DNA of 64,000 nucleotides from Paramecium octaurelia (Eukaryota > Ciliophora > Oligohymenophorea > Peniculida > Parameciidae). A program made the position numbers and the translations under genes. Positions 47,381 through 61,800 of the stretch are shown here, piece by piece. The stretch is from the NCBI GenBank assembly GCA_905182995.1, contig CAJJDP010000146.1, positions 64,758 through 128,757 of the forward strand. Reading direction: 5' to 3'. Position 1 is the first letter of the stretch; the number at the start of each line of letters is the position of its first letter. Under the pieces are notes generated by a model, which ran no database searches, was not told the origin of the DNA, and was given only the letters and a program-made list of their open reading frames with translations.

Positions 47381-49068
47381 TCACAGAAACAAAGTAACGC
47401 CTTTATTTTGAAATAGAGTCTATTTCTTTTTCAGTTGGTTGAGGTTTTTGAGTTTGCAATTAGAGAGATAGATAGTCTTTCCATTTAGCTTTTGTATCCT
47501 TCTTTCGATCATATCTATTGATTTTTCAGTGCAATCATTATTTGATAGATTGAGAGTGTGTATGTCACTCCTTTTTAGTAGAAGAGTGAGTAACTTATCG
47601 AAACCAATATCGCTAATCCTGTTCTTACCTAATTTAAGTATTTCTATTTACGAGGTGGATTATTGAACCAGTTTTATAAGTTCCTGCACATCTTGATCAC
47701 TTAAATCTAAATAGAATATAGAATAAGTACTTTGATTGGTCAAATCCAATTTTTCAATAGGCAATCCTTTAAATAAGAGTTCCTCAATTCGATCAATACC
47801 TGTGGCATCATAAAGTTTGTTATTGGATGCCATATTGCTGGAATCATGTGATCTCCTAAGTTGCACTGGACCTCCAAAAGTTAATTCCCTTGGGTTCTGT
47901 CTCTATGTTGGGAGTTCTTCTATGTGATGAGCATTTTTGGAGTATTGAAATGGTTTTGAATTGGAGTTATCATGTCCTTTGGGTTTGGGACTACAGCTGG
48001 TAAATGATAGGGATTAGTTAGATTTATTGGTGTAATTATTAGAATTAGAATCATTCAATGTTTTGACCCTAGTCTTGCTCTAGTTTTATGATTGGTTTCT
48101 GTTATTATTATTTTCGTATTTCTTGATAGTGCAAAATTGGGGCAAATAATCATAGACAGTAAAATCGAACTGAATCTGCATTTCCTTATTGATAAGGTCT
48201 TGAACCATGAGGGTTTCCTGTTTGGATAAGCTAGTGAGGAGTTGTTCAGTCTATAGAGTTAAGGAATTGACCAGATCGACTTGAGCGTTGAGTTTATCAT
48301 TGGACAAGAGGAGCAACTACTCAATTCTAACTATATGTAAAATATAGTGGTACCTTTCTTTGGTAGTTTGGATTTCAGCAATTGACTTTTTGTCTATGGA
48401 GATGTGCATTTATCGAATGTCATCTTCTAATTTCAAGGCTACTATATTTAGTTCGTATAAGAGTTGGCTTTCAATATTCTTGAGTTTAATTTGAAAATCT
48501 GAAAACTTCTATTATATTTGCTCAATCAAATTGCGCTTCTATTGAATGATCATTCTAAATGTCTGATTAAAATTGGTTTACTAGTTCAATTCAAATTATT
48601 GGTGATATTCTTGCAGTTATTGATGACACTGTTATAATTGTTCTCTAGTCCATGGGATTTATTCTTTTTTGTAAACTTGATGTGGTTTTCGAATGGAAAC
48701 TGAATTGTCAGGAACATTGATAAATAAGCGAGTGGTAGATTGTGTTACAGTCTCTGATTTAGTGACGGAGATGTCTTATTGCGATGAATGAGTTGATGGC
48801 AGAATTCTCTCTGAACGTTGGGGTTGGGGATGTAACAATTCTTCATTGGTACGTAATTAATTCAGTGAGTTAATCTTGATGCATTTCCTAGGAATACTGA
48901 CAATATTGTTTACATATCTTCTGGACAGATTATTTGATCATTCTACAAGAGACGTTTGAGACATTTTAGACAAAAGGAGTGCCCGCAATCCAGAATTTTA
49001 GGCACGCATTAATTTTCATCCCAAACACTATAACAAGATGTACAATAATATCGATTGTATGTACTCAT
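47381..49068 (-). CDS. RING finger, coiled-coil and leucine-rich-repeat protein (553 aa)
   Basis: The N-terminus is a RING finger: YYCTSCYSVWDE, then DCGHSFCLKCLKRLL, then ICPED, the expected zinc-ligand order for an E3 ubiquitin ligase. A coiled-coil region (residues about 150-330) resembles that of TRIM-type proteins. A polar linker and a C-terminal LRR part follow (KLDLTNQSTYSIFYLDLS, DIHTLNLSNNDCTEKSI). One intron, 48888-48913 (26 nt), lies just after the RING; exons give 554 codons, TGA 47381-47383. The most likely role is substrate-selective ubiquitination, with the LRR as target-binding part, an inference from architecture. Confidence 0.85.
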
Positions 49069-49959
49069 AATATTTAAATTAATGTAAAATATAATGATAA
49101 AAATTAAGTAATTCATTATAGTTAAATTTCTACATAACTATTGAATAATTACAATAACCCATGTTTACAAGTAGTCATATTTTAGACTTAAAACATTAAG
49201 ACACATTTCGGTGTTCAATTACTCGAAATCTTCATTCTGATGGATCAAAAATTAATTAAAGATGTATAAGAATGGGTTTGAATATGTGTGGTTGGTTTTG
49301 AATTATAATATAAGCTTTAATCCTCATGGTTAAAGCAATGTAATCCTTAAGATGGAGATTATTATTACTGTATTGAAAAGAATTTTAGGTTAATAGTCCT
49401 TGGGATCATTATATAGTGTTTAAGAAAAAGTAATCTCAATCTCACTCTTATTTTGTGATAATAAATAACTTGTAATTAGGATTATGATATATTCATACCT
49501 AATAATAAGAGTGTTACACAAGGTATTAATTCTGTTAATTTGATATTAAATCTATACAGTTTATATAGTCAATAATTTCTATTATAGGTGTAATAATTTC
49601 ATAAAATATTGTAAATCTAAGTAGTATTTAATCATTACCTATTTTCTTTATGGTTATTATTTAATAAAGTGACAATGATTAGGGAATCAATGGTTAAGAG
49701 CTGATTAACTGTAGGTCCTTAGATTGTAATAACAACAACAATAAAACCTTGAAATAGTTCTTGGAAGATCAAGTAAAGAATATCTTGAAGGTCTCCTTGT
49801 TAATAAGATTTCCTTAGGACTATCTGATTTCAGAGACGAGGTCAGAATTGATTATACCAGTAGAAAGGGTAAGGGTATATCAATATTCATAATGGATTTG
49901 TCCATCTGTGATTATAAATCATTAAACTAATTATAATTAATATATATTAACGAATTAAT
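49069..49959. other. unassigned stretch, open frames on both strands near 49690-49935
   Basis: Mostly AT-rich. Between about 49690 and 49935 there are coding-like frames on both strands: plus (SKEYLEGLLVNKISLGLSDF, bounded upstream by TGA without an ATG) and minus (a 73-codon frame starting MDKSIMNIDIPLPFLL near 49893). Neither could be linked to a full gene. The plus frame could be the 5' end of the gene at 49960 if an intron removes the intervening part. Confidence 0.35.
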
Positions 49960-52422
49960 ATGTCTGTTATTTTCGAAGACATCGAGGTATTTATAAGCTA
50001 CTAAGTTAGAATTTGCACTATCTCCAATTTCAATTTAGCCAAGCCTTAAGAATAGGCAAATTCATATACTATATAGGTACTGCTTTAGTATAAGTTAGAG
50101 AATTCTCTCCTTCGCAAGGTGAGTTTCATTGAAAACAACTGTTCGGATAGTGTGATCGTGTAGGCTGAAGTTTCAATGATTTGCACAGATGGCAAACTCA
50201 TATACTCCCTATTATGTAATTAGCCATTAATAACAAGTTTAGAAAATGGAGACATCTATTAAATCGAGTAGCCACCTCGTCTACTAAAAAGTGGAAATCA
50301 TTATAAGTGGATCTCGCCTATCGCAGCAATCGATCAATCTCACAGAGGTTTCATTTGGAGAACCAATAAGCAAATTTACAGTCATTGCAAACACATTTCC
50401 TCTTACCAAGATCGACTCACTCTCATCACAATCGGTGGCAAGATCTTCAATGTTGTAGCCGATAAGACTGTCCCTATTCCATAACTCAATGGATTGAAAT
50501 TGGATACGTACTTTAAGAAATCCCTATTGTTCTCTTTTGGTGGAGTGGCCATAACGGAAAGTGGAGAATTCTACTTATTCAATTAAAAGATGATCCGAAT
50601 TAAAATCAAGGATATCAAAGACGTCTTCTGCACTGATAAGTACATCTTTGCTATTCAAAATAATCACACAATCCTCCAATATTCCATTGAAGAAATTCAA
50701 TCCCATCAATTCTTCACCAATTAGTAGATCTTTTAAAAAATGCATTATTGCAATGATGTGGAATTCAAATGTAAGCAAAGACAATTTCAAAACATTTCTA
50801 TTCTTCAATCAGAATATTCTTTCTGTTCGTTTGCATTCATCAAGGAAAATAAGATTCTTGACACCAGTCTGAATTTGACTGACAAGACCAATCAAGTTCA
50901 TAATAAAAGCAATAGTATACTCGTAATGAAGTAGTCCTTATTTGATGATTGGGATTGCAAAAAGAAAATCTTGGATTCCAGGAGATCTACCACAATTGAT
51001 AAGTAACCACATACAGAACCATCAAATGAGGGATTGACCTTAACCTTAGCCTAGAAATTAGCAACCATAAGAGAGAGTCTGAATTTTGAGAAACCAGCAC
51101 CAGCCTCAATGTCGGTTGATAAAGATAAAGATAAAAAAGATCGGAATAGATAGTAGAGTCTTATTCAATTACATCAAATTGAAGTTGAAGACATACCTCA
51201 AAATCCGACTCCGATCAAATTGGATAATCTACTTAATAAGATCCATGTAAACAAACCAGAAAAACCTATTGATTAATTATTGCTCATCCAAAACAAGTAA
51301 GAATTGTAAGATTCATTGCCTACCTTTTAAAATGATAATTAATTCACTAACAACGATACTCTGAACAATAAAAAGAAGTCTAAATAGAACAATAGAAACT
51401 CAAGATCAAATAAGAGGTTGGACAGTATGTCTGCTTAATCTGGCATAGACTTCTAGAATAATAGTGGGTTCATTTAATAATAGGATAGTTTTGTTGATAT
51501 TTTGGATAATGATTCTTCCATAAAGAAGGATCTCCCTCTGCAATTACAACCATTTGATAAATCCAATAAATACAAGAAAAATACCTTGGATACCATTCAA
51601 TCCTATGACAATGATTAGGATCCAAAGACTACAAATAGATTATCAAACAAAAGGGATTAAGTGCTTTAATTAAGTAATCAGTCACCAAACAAGAGGAGTG
51701 CTCGAGACCCTTTGCTCACTGAAAGGAGTTCCACCAAAAGAAATATTGAATAGGCAAAGTAAGATCTAGAAACCCTGGTTAACATGATTACTAAGCAAAA
51801 GGAGAATACTGAGACATCAAAGTCAATTACAATTGTTCCTGTTAAAAAGAAATCAAGCATAAGAATGACATCTCCTCCTATCTAAGTGGGATCTTCTTTG
51901 ACTCGACCGGAAAGTAAAATCACTCCTTTAAAAAATAGAAGGGCATCTCTAATTAGCGAATCTTCGCAATAGGAGTCATTTAAAATGCCTTAGAGAATCT
52001 CAAAATAAAACATATCTTCAAAATTAAACACTCAATAATCATTCAACTCATCAAGTTAACATTCTTAATTCTAATTTGATTCTCAAAACTTTAGGCAATT
52101 GAATACGTTGTAAGATCAGGAATCCTAATTGGATCTGAAGAGTGCCAAGACTCTTTTTGATTAATCACTCACTTAACAATTCAAGAAATTAGATTAGGCT
52201 AAGGGACTCAAAAAGGTTCAATGTTCATCGCAGGTGAACATCTTGCGCAATAACAGTTTGAGTAAGAAATCGAGCATAATTGTGAATGCCTAGTAGAAAC
52301 AGCAGTGTAAATTGAATTTGAGAAAGCAGGAAGCGATCTTAAGGAAATTATTCTTTCGGTTAGATGTTAGATTGAAACTTTAATAATTGGAATTTGTGAA
52401 TAATTTGAAATGTTTGCTTTGA
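49960..52422 (+). CDS. hypothetical protein, possible N-terminal beta-propeller (820 aa)
   Basis: One intronless frame of 821 codons from ATG 49960 to TGA 52420-52422. The first 330 residues have a regular strand pattern with repeated glycine turns (KWISPIAAIDQSHRGFIW, LLFSFGGVAITESGEFYLF, IFAIQNNHTILQYS) that recalls RCC1-like or other beta-propellers. The other 490 residues are polar, Q/S/K-rich and probably disordered, ending in a short helical part. There is no membrane segment and no motif that fixes a family. A short in-frame GTA...TAG segment near the start may be an unrecognised intron. Confidence 0.75.
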
Positions 52423-52526
52423 ATAATACTTTTCATATTATTATTGTATAAATTTTATGAGCATTATAGTTGGAATTTAGCGATTTCTAATGAAAAACCA
52501 CTTAAATTATAATTAAATAAATAAGA

Positions 52527-55500
52527 ATGGAGATGAGTAAAATTAGGAAGACAATGATGAAAGTAAAAAAGAGAACAATCCAAGCTCTCCTTTATATATC
52601 CGAGGATGGATTTGATTTAGCAAAGAGTCCTTTTTTTAATTGTTGTAAAATAGTGATATATTTTTTATAATTGGAGGGATATGTTTTTAGTCAATTCGAA
52701 AGTAAACATTTGAATTTGTCTGAAAATATCTATCTCTCCAATTACACTCAATTGTCGCCCTTGACTTTCCTGCTGCTGCAAATTGGGAACGACATCTTGA
52801 CATCTTTCTTCTTTTATTTCATATTTTGTTTGCATGTCATAGTTTATTTGACATTGATTAAGATGTCCCTGGATTCAGACATTGCAAAGCCCAATTACAT
52901 TAAGAAAGTATTGAACCTGTTTTTCATTAATTATCAATGGATATTTGTTACGCCCTTTTAGGAAATAAGCGTTGGAGTCATGGTTTGTGGTAAGACAGCT
53001 TTCATCAAGGAGAATCAGTTCTCGCCTGATTGCACATCAGAGAAAAATAAATTATTTTATGTCTTCGGAGTATTGGGAACACTCTTTGTGTCTATCTCAG
53101 GATTTTCGATATCATATTTTTTTAGAAATTACCAATTTTATGAAAAAACATTTTCGAGATCGTTTAGTTACACCAATGTATTCAGAATAATGCTGCATCA
53201 ATTAGTGATAATCCTTTATTATATCAACTTCCCAGGAATAGATTTTGCAAAACATGCTTTTCAACAATTATTGGGGATCTCCTTAATTTATGATATCCTT
53301 GTGAACCAACCGTTTGGATACTCCTTCGAAGCCAACTTTTATAGTTCTGCCACCTTCACTCATCAATACTTCCTAATTCTCACATCGGTTTGGATCTTTA
53401 GTCCTGGACTGGAAGATTACTTCATGTTCTATACGTTTCTTTTGATTGCACCTGTAAGATCTAATAATAATATCTTAAGTTGTTAATAACATTGTCTAAC
53501 CAATTCCAAAAGCGAGATTAAATTAAGATATGCAATACTTTCCAATTGGCCATTTACAACAACAGGGCTGACAAATACTTGGAAGAGATCTATAGGACTG
53601 CTGAAGAAAGTGACACAAGCATCGAGTCAAAAATATTGTTTATTTAAATCCTTAATCATCACATACAATTATGCACTGACAATTAATGTTCATGCATGTT
53701 GAATGTTCAAAACTTCTTTCAAAATAATTCGGTTGATTACAAACAATTAAATTTGTGGACAACCTATGTTTTCGAGAAATGTTTACAACTTGCCCTCCTC
53801 AATCGGGATTATGAATTCTATGAGCATTTAGCCTTGAAATATGTCACCTTTTTAGCAAAGTACAAAAATAACCCCATCAATGCCTACACAATTCTGCAAT
53901 AGATAATGAACAATTAATAATCTTAGAATCTGCAAATCAAAGGTCGTTAAGTGCAATCCTCATCCTTCTATTTTCTCAACATCCAATTCATCTTGTAGAA
54001 ACGAAACAGAGCTCAATTTCAAAATCAGAACATTCATCATTCTGAACAAATTCTCCAGTTATTGAAGGGCCACTCAATCATTGAAAATATAGGGACTTTT
54101 CTGCAATAGGAAATCAGATCATTGGCATTGATCAAACAATAATTCTGGGAAGACTATTACAACAATAAGATCTAAACATTCCAATAGTTGTTAGAGTAAT
54201 TGAATAAGATTTAGAATTAAATACATACAGTCTACACTCTTGTCAAAATGCTTAGAGGCAAGAATGTTAAGAAAAAATAACTGGTTTTTGATTGTGTCAG
54301 CATATTAAATCTCGAATTATTATTCAAGATTTGTTCAACCAATAACATTCTAGAAATCTATGAGATCCAACATCAAATCTAACAAATCTTGTTTCTTGAA
54401 TAATAGGAATTAGAATCCTTTTTGAATTTCCACTTTCAAAATTAACAGAGCATTGGACTGGTTGCAAATATAACACTGAAGAGAAGAGGGGAATTATGGA
54501 AACCAAATTAAGCCTTGCTTGAATAATACTTTAATGTGAATTTCCAGATCTCTCATCTCAATCAGTTGATGCCTCCATTCATAGCCGATATTCACGATGG
54601 AATCATTGAGAACTTCATCCGTAAGGGCTATAGTTACAAGATGGAATAGACTAGTTTGATATTTTCCATTTACGGGGAAGGGTTGATCCAACCTCTCTAA
54701 TTCACTCTGGGATATTTCTTTCCCAAATTCTCCTCAGATTTCGAGTTCTACTTGATGGCCTTTTTCAAAAAGATCGAAAGCAATTAGAGAGCAGGCAGCA
54801 CAGAGAAAAGTAACATCGGTTATATATATTTTGACATTAATCTTAATGTGTTAGGAGTGAATGAAGTCGTTTACACGAAGATATTCAACCAACAAAGTTT
54901 GGATTTAAACAAATTGGAACTATGTTATATCATACCCTCAGTGATTGATTCATTGATCTCTCAATATCATTTTATGATTGAAAGGTAAATCAGCGAGTTG
55001 GTGGACAATGATATCATCATGCAGAAACAATAGGAATCATTCTACGTACCTAAAGATATAAGGAAAATCTACTAGATTAATTAGAATTGCAGTCTCAAGA
55101 ACAGGTTGTCATAATTGGAGGATATCTAGGAAGACTTACAAAAGGCTAATCCTTTTGGGGATCTGAAACAATTTTAGATTAGCTATCAGTTATTCTCCAA
55201 AATCATACATTATTAGAAGGGGAATGTTCTGACCAACAAAGACTTCTTTTTTTTGAAGTTGTAATTTTTAGAGGAACAAGACAATAAAAACGATCTTAAA
55301 GATTAAAAGGATTCTAAATTACACAATTAACCTTAAAATATCTTAAACACTCCAAATGGTAGTTCGATCACTAGTCAAAGCATAGAAAATGCCATACTCG
55401 AATTAGGATCATAAAGATCCAAATCAAGTAATTAGTCCTTACTCTAACAATCAAATTAATTTCATAATCAATTATTGAACAATAAAAATAAAAACATCAC

Positions 55501-57349
55501 CTTATTATTTATTTTAATCAATCTGATCTTTGCCATTTTCTTTTTGGCTACCTTCATTATCATAAGTTTCATCATTTTGAGTAAATTTTCAATTGGAAAT
55601 TATTGCATTTCAACTCAGACACATGTTTTACGAGAAATTTCATCTTTGGGTAGCATAGTCAACGCCCTTAATAATGAGCAAATATGTACAACCATCCCCT
55701 TAAGCTCAGTTGCATTACAATTTGACTAATAGAACACTGTCATCCCCTCAAAAGATAATTTAAAGTTTTAACAATAATTGATATCCTATCTGACAAATTA
55801 AATCACAACTGTTATTTAGGAAAGGAACGTCTAAATGGAAACCACTGAAGATCTACAACTCGTTTATGTAAATGAGATGACTGGTAATAGGAATGTCCAA
55901 AGTCTGTAAAACGTTTTGATTTTAAGATAAATCATATTAACAAGCATTTAAAATAATGATATCAGGAGGAACATAAAGGATTTAAGTACTATTGTTATTA
56001 ACTATCCTAAACACATTCAATACTTAAATGAAAATGTCATCAACTGCTTTATTGAGTTTGATAATTAACTAAATTAGTCAACCAACACATCAAATCAAGT
56101 GATTATCAGTCTCTATGTATTACTATTTATAATATTTGTGCTTCAATTGTTGGTAATTAACAAGCTCTTTCGTTAACGGAAATTAATCTTAAAGTTATTC
56201 ACAAGAACCGATTACAAAGAGGCTTTGTTAGAGTCAGAGAAATTTAGTGTGATTTAGAATACATTACGAAACTTGGAAAATATTTGGTTATCCAAAAACA
56301 TTTCCGTTCTGCTTCATTCGATTAATTAGAAATCAATGAAGGATGATGATGATCTGGGTTATTATTAAAAACAATCAGATAGAGGGAAATCAATAAAAAC
56401 GGAGAAAATAGATAACTTTGACAATGTGAAATTTAAAATATCGATATCTCACCAATTATCAAATTTATTAAGTCTACTAATCATCATCGGAATTACAGTA
56501 TTCACATTTGTGTATATCATATCATTTCATGTTCAGATAGTCAGTTCATCCTAAAACCTTGATTAATACTCCTTCTTTAGTCAAATTCTATAGTAATTTT
56601 ATTATGATTATCTGAACTCCTATAGTAATAGTCAATATCAAATGATGTTTCAAATGTATAAGTATTAAAAAGGCTCTGAATTGCTCTAACAAATATACGA
56701 GTAGAATTAAACCCAAATAGATAATTTAAGTAAGGACTTAGATCATTTGAACACTAATGAATTTAACACCATTTTATTGGCTTCCAATTAGACAGATATA
56801 TAAAATATTCTCTAAATGAGCGACGCAGATTTGGAATTATTTTTTTAGGGATATTTGTGTTAAGTTGATGAGTCAATATGTTACCAAGAAAATAGAGATC
56901 TAGATTTTCAATCTGAATTAATGACTTATTATAATAGGAGTGAACATCAGTTGCTTTTACAACAGGGACAAGTGTTCTATTAAAATAGTTAATTGTATAA
57001 TGAGAAGGATCCTGACGTCATAATGGAAAAGATTGAATAGATAATGAGTTCTTCGGATTATTTTTTGAATAACATTTGGGGTTTTGATATCATCAGTTAG
57101 AGGATTTCGAATAGCATAATTTATTTGACAGAACTTATGACTAGTAATGTTTAGCAATCTGGGAATTCTATGTTTTTATTTGCATTAATTTTGGGAGTAT
57201 TCTATTTCTTTATAACATTGATTGCATTGTTGCTCTATGGTAAGTACTCGAAGAAGTAGAACTAAATAATTAGACATCATTTAATATAGATACCATTTGC
57301 AACGATATTGAAAAAAAACATTTATTAATAGCTGAAATTTATAGATTGA
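52527..57349 (+). CDS. large multi-pass membrane protein, TmcB-like (1598 aa)
   Basis: Exon 1 is 52527-53453, the intron 53454-53479 (26 nt) and exon 2 53480-57349, in all 1599 codons. The first 400 residues carry several membrane segments (FFFYFIFCLHVIVYL, FYVFGVLGTLFVSISGF, FRIMLHQLVIILYYI). Then comes a helical repeat region with a cysteine cluster (LCTDNQCSCMLNV) and repeats like those after the membrane part of tiny-macrocysts (TmcB) proteins. Further membrane spans lie at about residues 960 (LLFILINLIFAIFFLATFII), 1170, 1300 and 1540 (FLFALILGVFYFFITLIALL). Such proteins are greatly expanded in ciliates; the function is unknown. The start is the first in-frame ATG; others lie at +2 and +9 codons. 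Confidence 0.82.
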
Positions 57350-57484
57350 AGAAGTGTGAATAAATATTGTTTAAATTTTATGATTAATTCAAAATTTAGA
57401 AATTAAGTTTGAATATTTATATGCAAAAACACATATATTTATTAGAATTTTAATTTATTTTATAAAATTAAATTTAAAAAGGCC

Positions 57485-58635
57485 ATGTACAACACACAAC
57501 CTCAATTTTAAAATATTGTTTAGGTACTTATAGCTGAGAATTTAGTCATAAAGAGTCGTAAATGATAATTTGATGGACACAGTTTCAGAAATTAGATGGA
57601 ACAAAGACGTTTTTGTGACTTCATCTTGGGATGGGTATATCCGGTTCTACTAGGTTTAGCTGCAACCTGGATTTAGGGCAAACATACAAGTAGACTTTAA
57701 GACAGCCATTGATTGTTAAGAGCCGTAAATAGTTTAGATGATTAATTAGTGTGTTATCTGTGAGCTGGAAGTAAGACATGTCAATGGTATTCGCTGCATT
57801 GGCTGACAATACAATCAGAGCATATGATGTGAAAACACAGAACAGTGCAATCGTTGGAATTCATGATGATTGTCCTGCCAGGTAAGTATTTTGGAATGAG
57901 GACATGAAATTAATAATATCATTGGGTTTGGATAAAAAGATTAAATTTTGGAATCTATAGGCAAGTGGAGGAGGAAAGCCATAGCCTGCATTCTCATTAG
58001 ATTTACAGCACGTACCAACAGCAGGAGAGTAGAGTGGAAATGAGTAATTTTTTGCATATGCAGATGTTGATAATAAATTTAGATGGCTTCATTGGAGTGC
58101 ATTGAGAGGCAATCAGAACAGCGTGGCATCACGAAGTTTCTTCAATATGGAGGACAATTATTTAGTAGGTTAGATTTCCTGTGTGGCAGTCAATGATAAT
58201 GCTTCACAATTGGCATATGCAACAGTAGATGGGAGAGCTTTGGTTAAATCAATTAACAGCAGGGGAGACTTGGCAAGCAAAATCCAGTTCAAATGTTATA
58301 AAGTAGATGAGGAAGTCAAGGTATCACAATACAGAACAGAGAAGGTATCTCGTATGTATATGTGCAATTCTTTTTAATTTAATTGCCGATCATCCAATTG
58401 GGCTGGCACCTTAGGATCTGATGGCACTCTAGCCTTTTGGGACACTGGTAAAAAGCAGAAGATCTTAGCTGTTAAATTGGATGGACCAGCAATTGCAGGT
58501 TAGGTTTCACAAGACGGGTAGATATTTGCTTATGCCACTGGTTATGATTGGGCCTAGGGTTTGGATAAAGTTGGAGAGTTCACAAACAGAGTGGGAGCAG
58601 CTTATATTGAGGAGAAATTTCTACCTTCGCATTGA
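57485..58635 (+). CDS. RAE1: RAE1/GLE2 mRNA export factor, WD40 protein (367 aa)
   Basis: WD40 beta-propeller matching Rae1: VSEIRWNKDVFVTSSWDG, VFAALADNTIRAYDVKT, ARQVFWNEDMKLIISLGLDK, IKFWNLQ, LAYATVDGRALV, and the diagnostic C-terminal QFNCRS, GTLGSDGTLAFWD and ATGYDWAQG. RAE1 works at the nuclear pore in mRNA export and in spindle assembly. Exons 57485-57523, 57546-57724 and 57750-58635, with introns of 22 and 25 nt, sum to 368 codons. Length fits the family (about 350-370 aa). The small first exon is required to reach an ATG in frame. Confidence 0.95.
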
Positions 58636-58862
58636 TGATAATTATACTATAATTTAATTTATTTTCCAATTGTTGAATTGATATATTATTAATACATTCT
58701 CACACTCACATTTTATTAGTGGTGGTTATATCATATGATATTAACAAATAACTTATTAAAGAAATGCAACGATGCAAAAAGATTCTTATGCTCTTTTCAT
58801 TTCCCATAATAGTTTTCTAAAATTATGAATGTGAAATTATATTTAATATAAAATTTTAATTT

Positions 58863-61800
58863 ATGGAAATTTAATAAGGGGATCAATTAAGAGTGGCTGC
58901 AAAGCATCATATTGAGAGTTTCAATTACTTGTACACTCATGGGTTGGTTGAAATATGCCGACATCTAAGTCCTATAGAAGTTTGTGTGCCTGGAAATCGA
59001 GACATTCGATTGCCGTTTAAGAATATGAAGATTTGGATTGAGGAACTATAGATAGGAATGCCAACACAATAAGGAATGTTGGGAGATAATAGAGTTTTGC
59101 CAACTCAATGTAGATAGATGAAGAAGAGTTACACAGCTCCCATGTTAGCCACTATTTGCAGAGAGATTGATGATAATCCAAAGGAGACAGTCCGTTTGTC
59201 CCTGGGAGAGATACCAATATTGGTGAAGAGCCAGAAGTGTCATTTGAATGGGCTGAGTGCAGAAGGTATTTGTGATTTGGCTAAAAGAAAGAATTGGTGT
59301 AATAGCAGGAAGATTGCAATGAATTCGGAGGTTACTTTATAATCAATGGGAATGAGAAGATTATAAGAATGTTGATCATTTAGAAAAGGAACTACCCAAT
59401 CGCATTCAAGAGACCTGGCTACAAGAACAAGGGATTCAACTTCTCTCCATATGCAGTTTAGATGAAGTGTGTGAGATCAGATCAATATGCAAGAACAATT
59501 ACTCTTCATTACTTGATGGATGGCAATGTGTACTTGCGTATCATCTTGAAAAAGAAGGAATTACAAATGCCTGTAATAATATTATTAAGAGCATTAACAG
59601 ACATGAATGATTATCAAATTTATTAATAGATAGTGCGTTCATAAGCAGAGAAGTCTAACATTTCTGATAGAGTTGAAGTCATGATTGCAGATGCTAAATC
59701 AAGGGGAATCAATACTCAAAAAGATGCCCTTGAATATATTGGTAGATTGCTTAGAGTGGAACTCAACATCTTTAATCCTGAGACCACTGATCTCTAAGTT
59801 GGACGTATATTCTTGAGAGAACACATCTGTGTACATCTCGACAATGACTAAGACAAGGCTTCAATTCTCTTATTGTGCATTGAAAAGTTGTATGCTCTTT
59901 TCATAGATGAAATCAACCCTGACAATCTGGACTCCTTAGTCAATCAGGAAGTTCTCCTGTCTGGTCATCTCTATACTGCATATTTGAGAGAAAAATTGGA
60001 AGACTTATTAGTTGGAGTCAGAGAGAAAATATTGAAAGATGCATCTAAGGAATAATCAAAATTGAAGGATTTGGCTTACTTTAAAAGATGCTTTGATTTA
60101 TAAACTACTGTGGGTGAAAAGTTGGAAAATTTCTTAGCCACTGGTAATCTGAGATCACAAACTGGATTGGATTTAATGGAAGCAAGTGGTTTTACTATCA
60201 TTGCTGATAAATTAAACAATATGAGATTTCTATCTCATTTTAGATCTGTTCATAGAGGATCCTATTTTGCATAAATGAAAACCACAACTGTTCGTAAATT
60301 ACTTCCTGATGTTTGGGGATTCGTCTGTCCTGTCCATACTCCAGATGGAGGACCTTGTGGTCTACTCAATCATATCACAATGAGTTGTGTGCCCTTAACT
60401 CATCCAGATGAACAAGACATTGAAGAATTGCTATTTCCTTTAGGAGTGCAATCTCAACGTTTGATCTACTCTAAAAATGATCTCCCTGTAGTTTTGAATG
60501 GTAAATTAATTGGGTACTTAAATTCCTCATTGTTACCCACATTCGAACACACGATCAGAGTGTACAAATCCAATGGCACAATCAAGGAAACAACGGAGGT
60601 GGCTTGTCTACCTAGAGAGGAATCTAAGTCGCCACTGTTCCCTGGAATTTATATCAATACTACTGTAGCTAGATTAATGAGACCAGTTATTAATTTGAAG
60701 TTGAATACAATTGAATGGATCAGTCCATTGGAATAGATTAATATGAGTATTGCCTGCACATAAGCTGACATTCGTACTGATACCCAATACCAGGAAATTG
60801 ATCCTGCATACATTTTGAGTATTTTGGCTGCCAATGTCCCATTCTTAAATTATAATCAAAGTCCTAGAAACATGTATCAATGTCAGATGGCTAAATAAAC
60901 AATGGGATCCCCATGTCACAACTACCCCTATAGATTTGACAATAAAATGTATCGCATCCTCTTCCCTCAAAAACCAGTTGTCAGATGCTTCGGTTATGAT
61001 GATTACTAATTCGCCGATTATGCTAGTGGTACCAATGCTATTGTAGCAGTTATCAGCTACACAGGGTATGATATGGAAGATGCTATGATCTTATGCAAAT
61101 CTAGTTATGAGAGAGGATTCGGACATGGCATAATATATAAATCTTCAGAGTATTCCTTAAATGACGACAAGGAAGTCAAATACAAGTTACTCAGTCAAAT
61201 ACCTGTTTAATTATACAACCAAATCAAATCACAAATTCCAGTAAATTTGTTACCTTATGGATTACCTGAATAATCTTAGGTTGTTACAAAAGGTACTGCT
61301 GTCTTAGCTCTATATGACAGTCAATTACAACAGGTCAAAGTTCATCATTCAAAAGACAGCGAGACTGCTAGAATTGAATAAGTGGCAGTAGTGAATAAAT
61401 CTGAAAATGATGTATCCGTCATGATCAAATATAGAATCAATCGTAATCCTATTATAGGTGACAAGTTTTCATCTCGTCATGGCTAGAAAGGTGTAATGTC
61501 CTTATTGTGGCCATAAATTGATATGCCATTCTCAGAATCAGGAATGGTACCAGATATCATTATTAATCCCCATGCTTTCCCATCTAGAATGACCATTGGT
61601 ATGTTAATAGAGAGTATGGCTGCTAAAGCGAATGTGTTATAAGGAGAGATGTTTGAAACACATCCATTCTAAAATTATGAGAATGATAATGTTGTTGACT
61701 ACTTTGGTAAACAACTAATTAAACATGGTTTCAACTATCATGGAAATGAAACCTTGTATTCTGGTATTTACGGAACTCCTCTTAAAGTTGACATCTACTT

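Noticed and set aside
48331-48353. Possible 23-nt intron in the RING-LRR gene
   Set aside because: Removing it creates an early TGA, while reading through keeps the frame open, so it is treated as exon.
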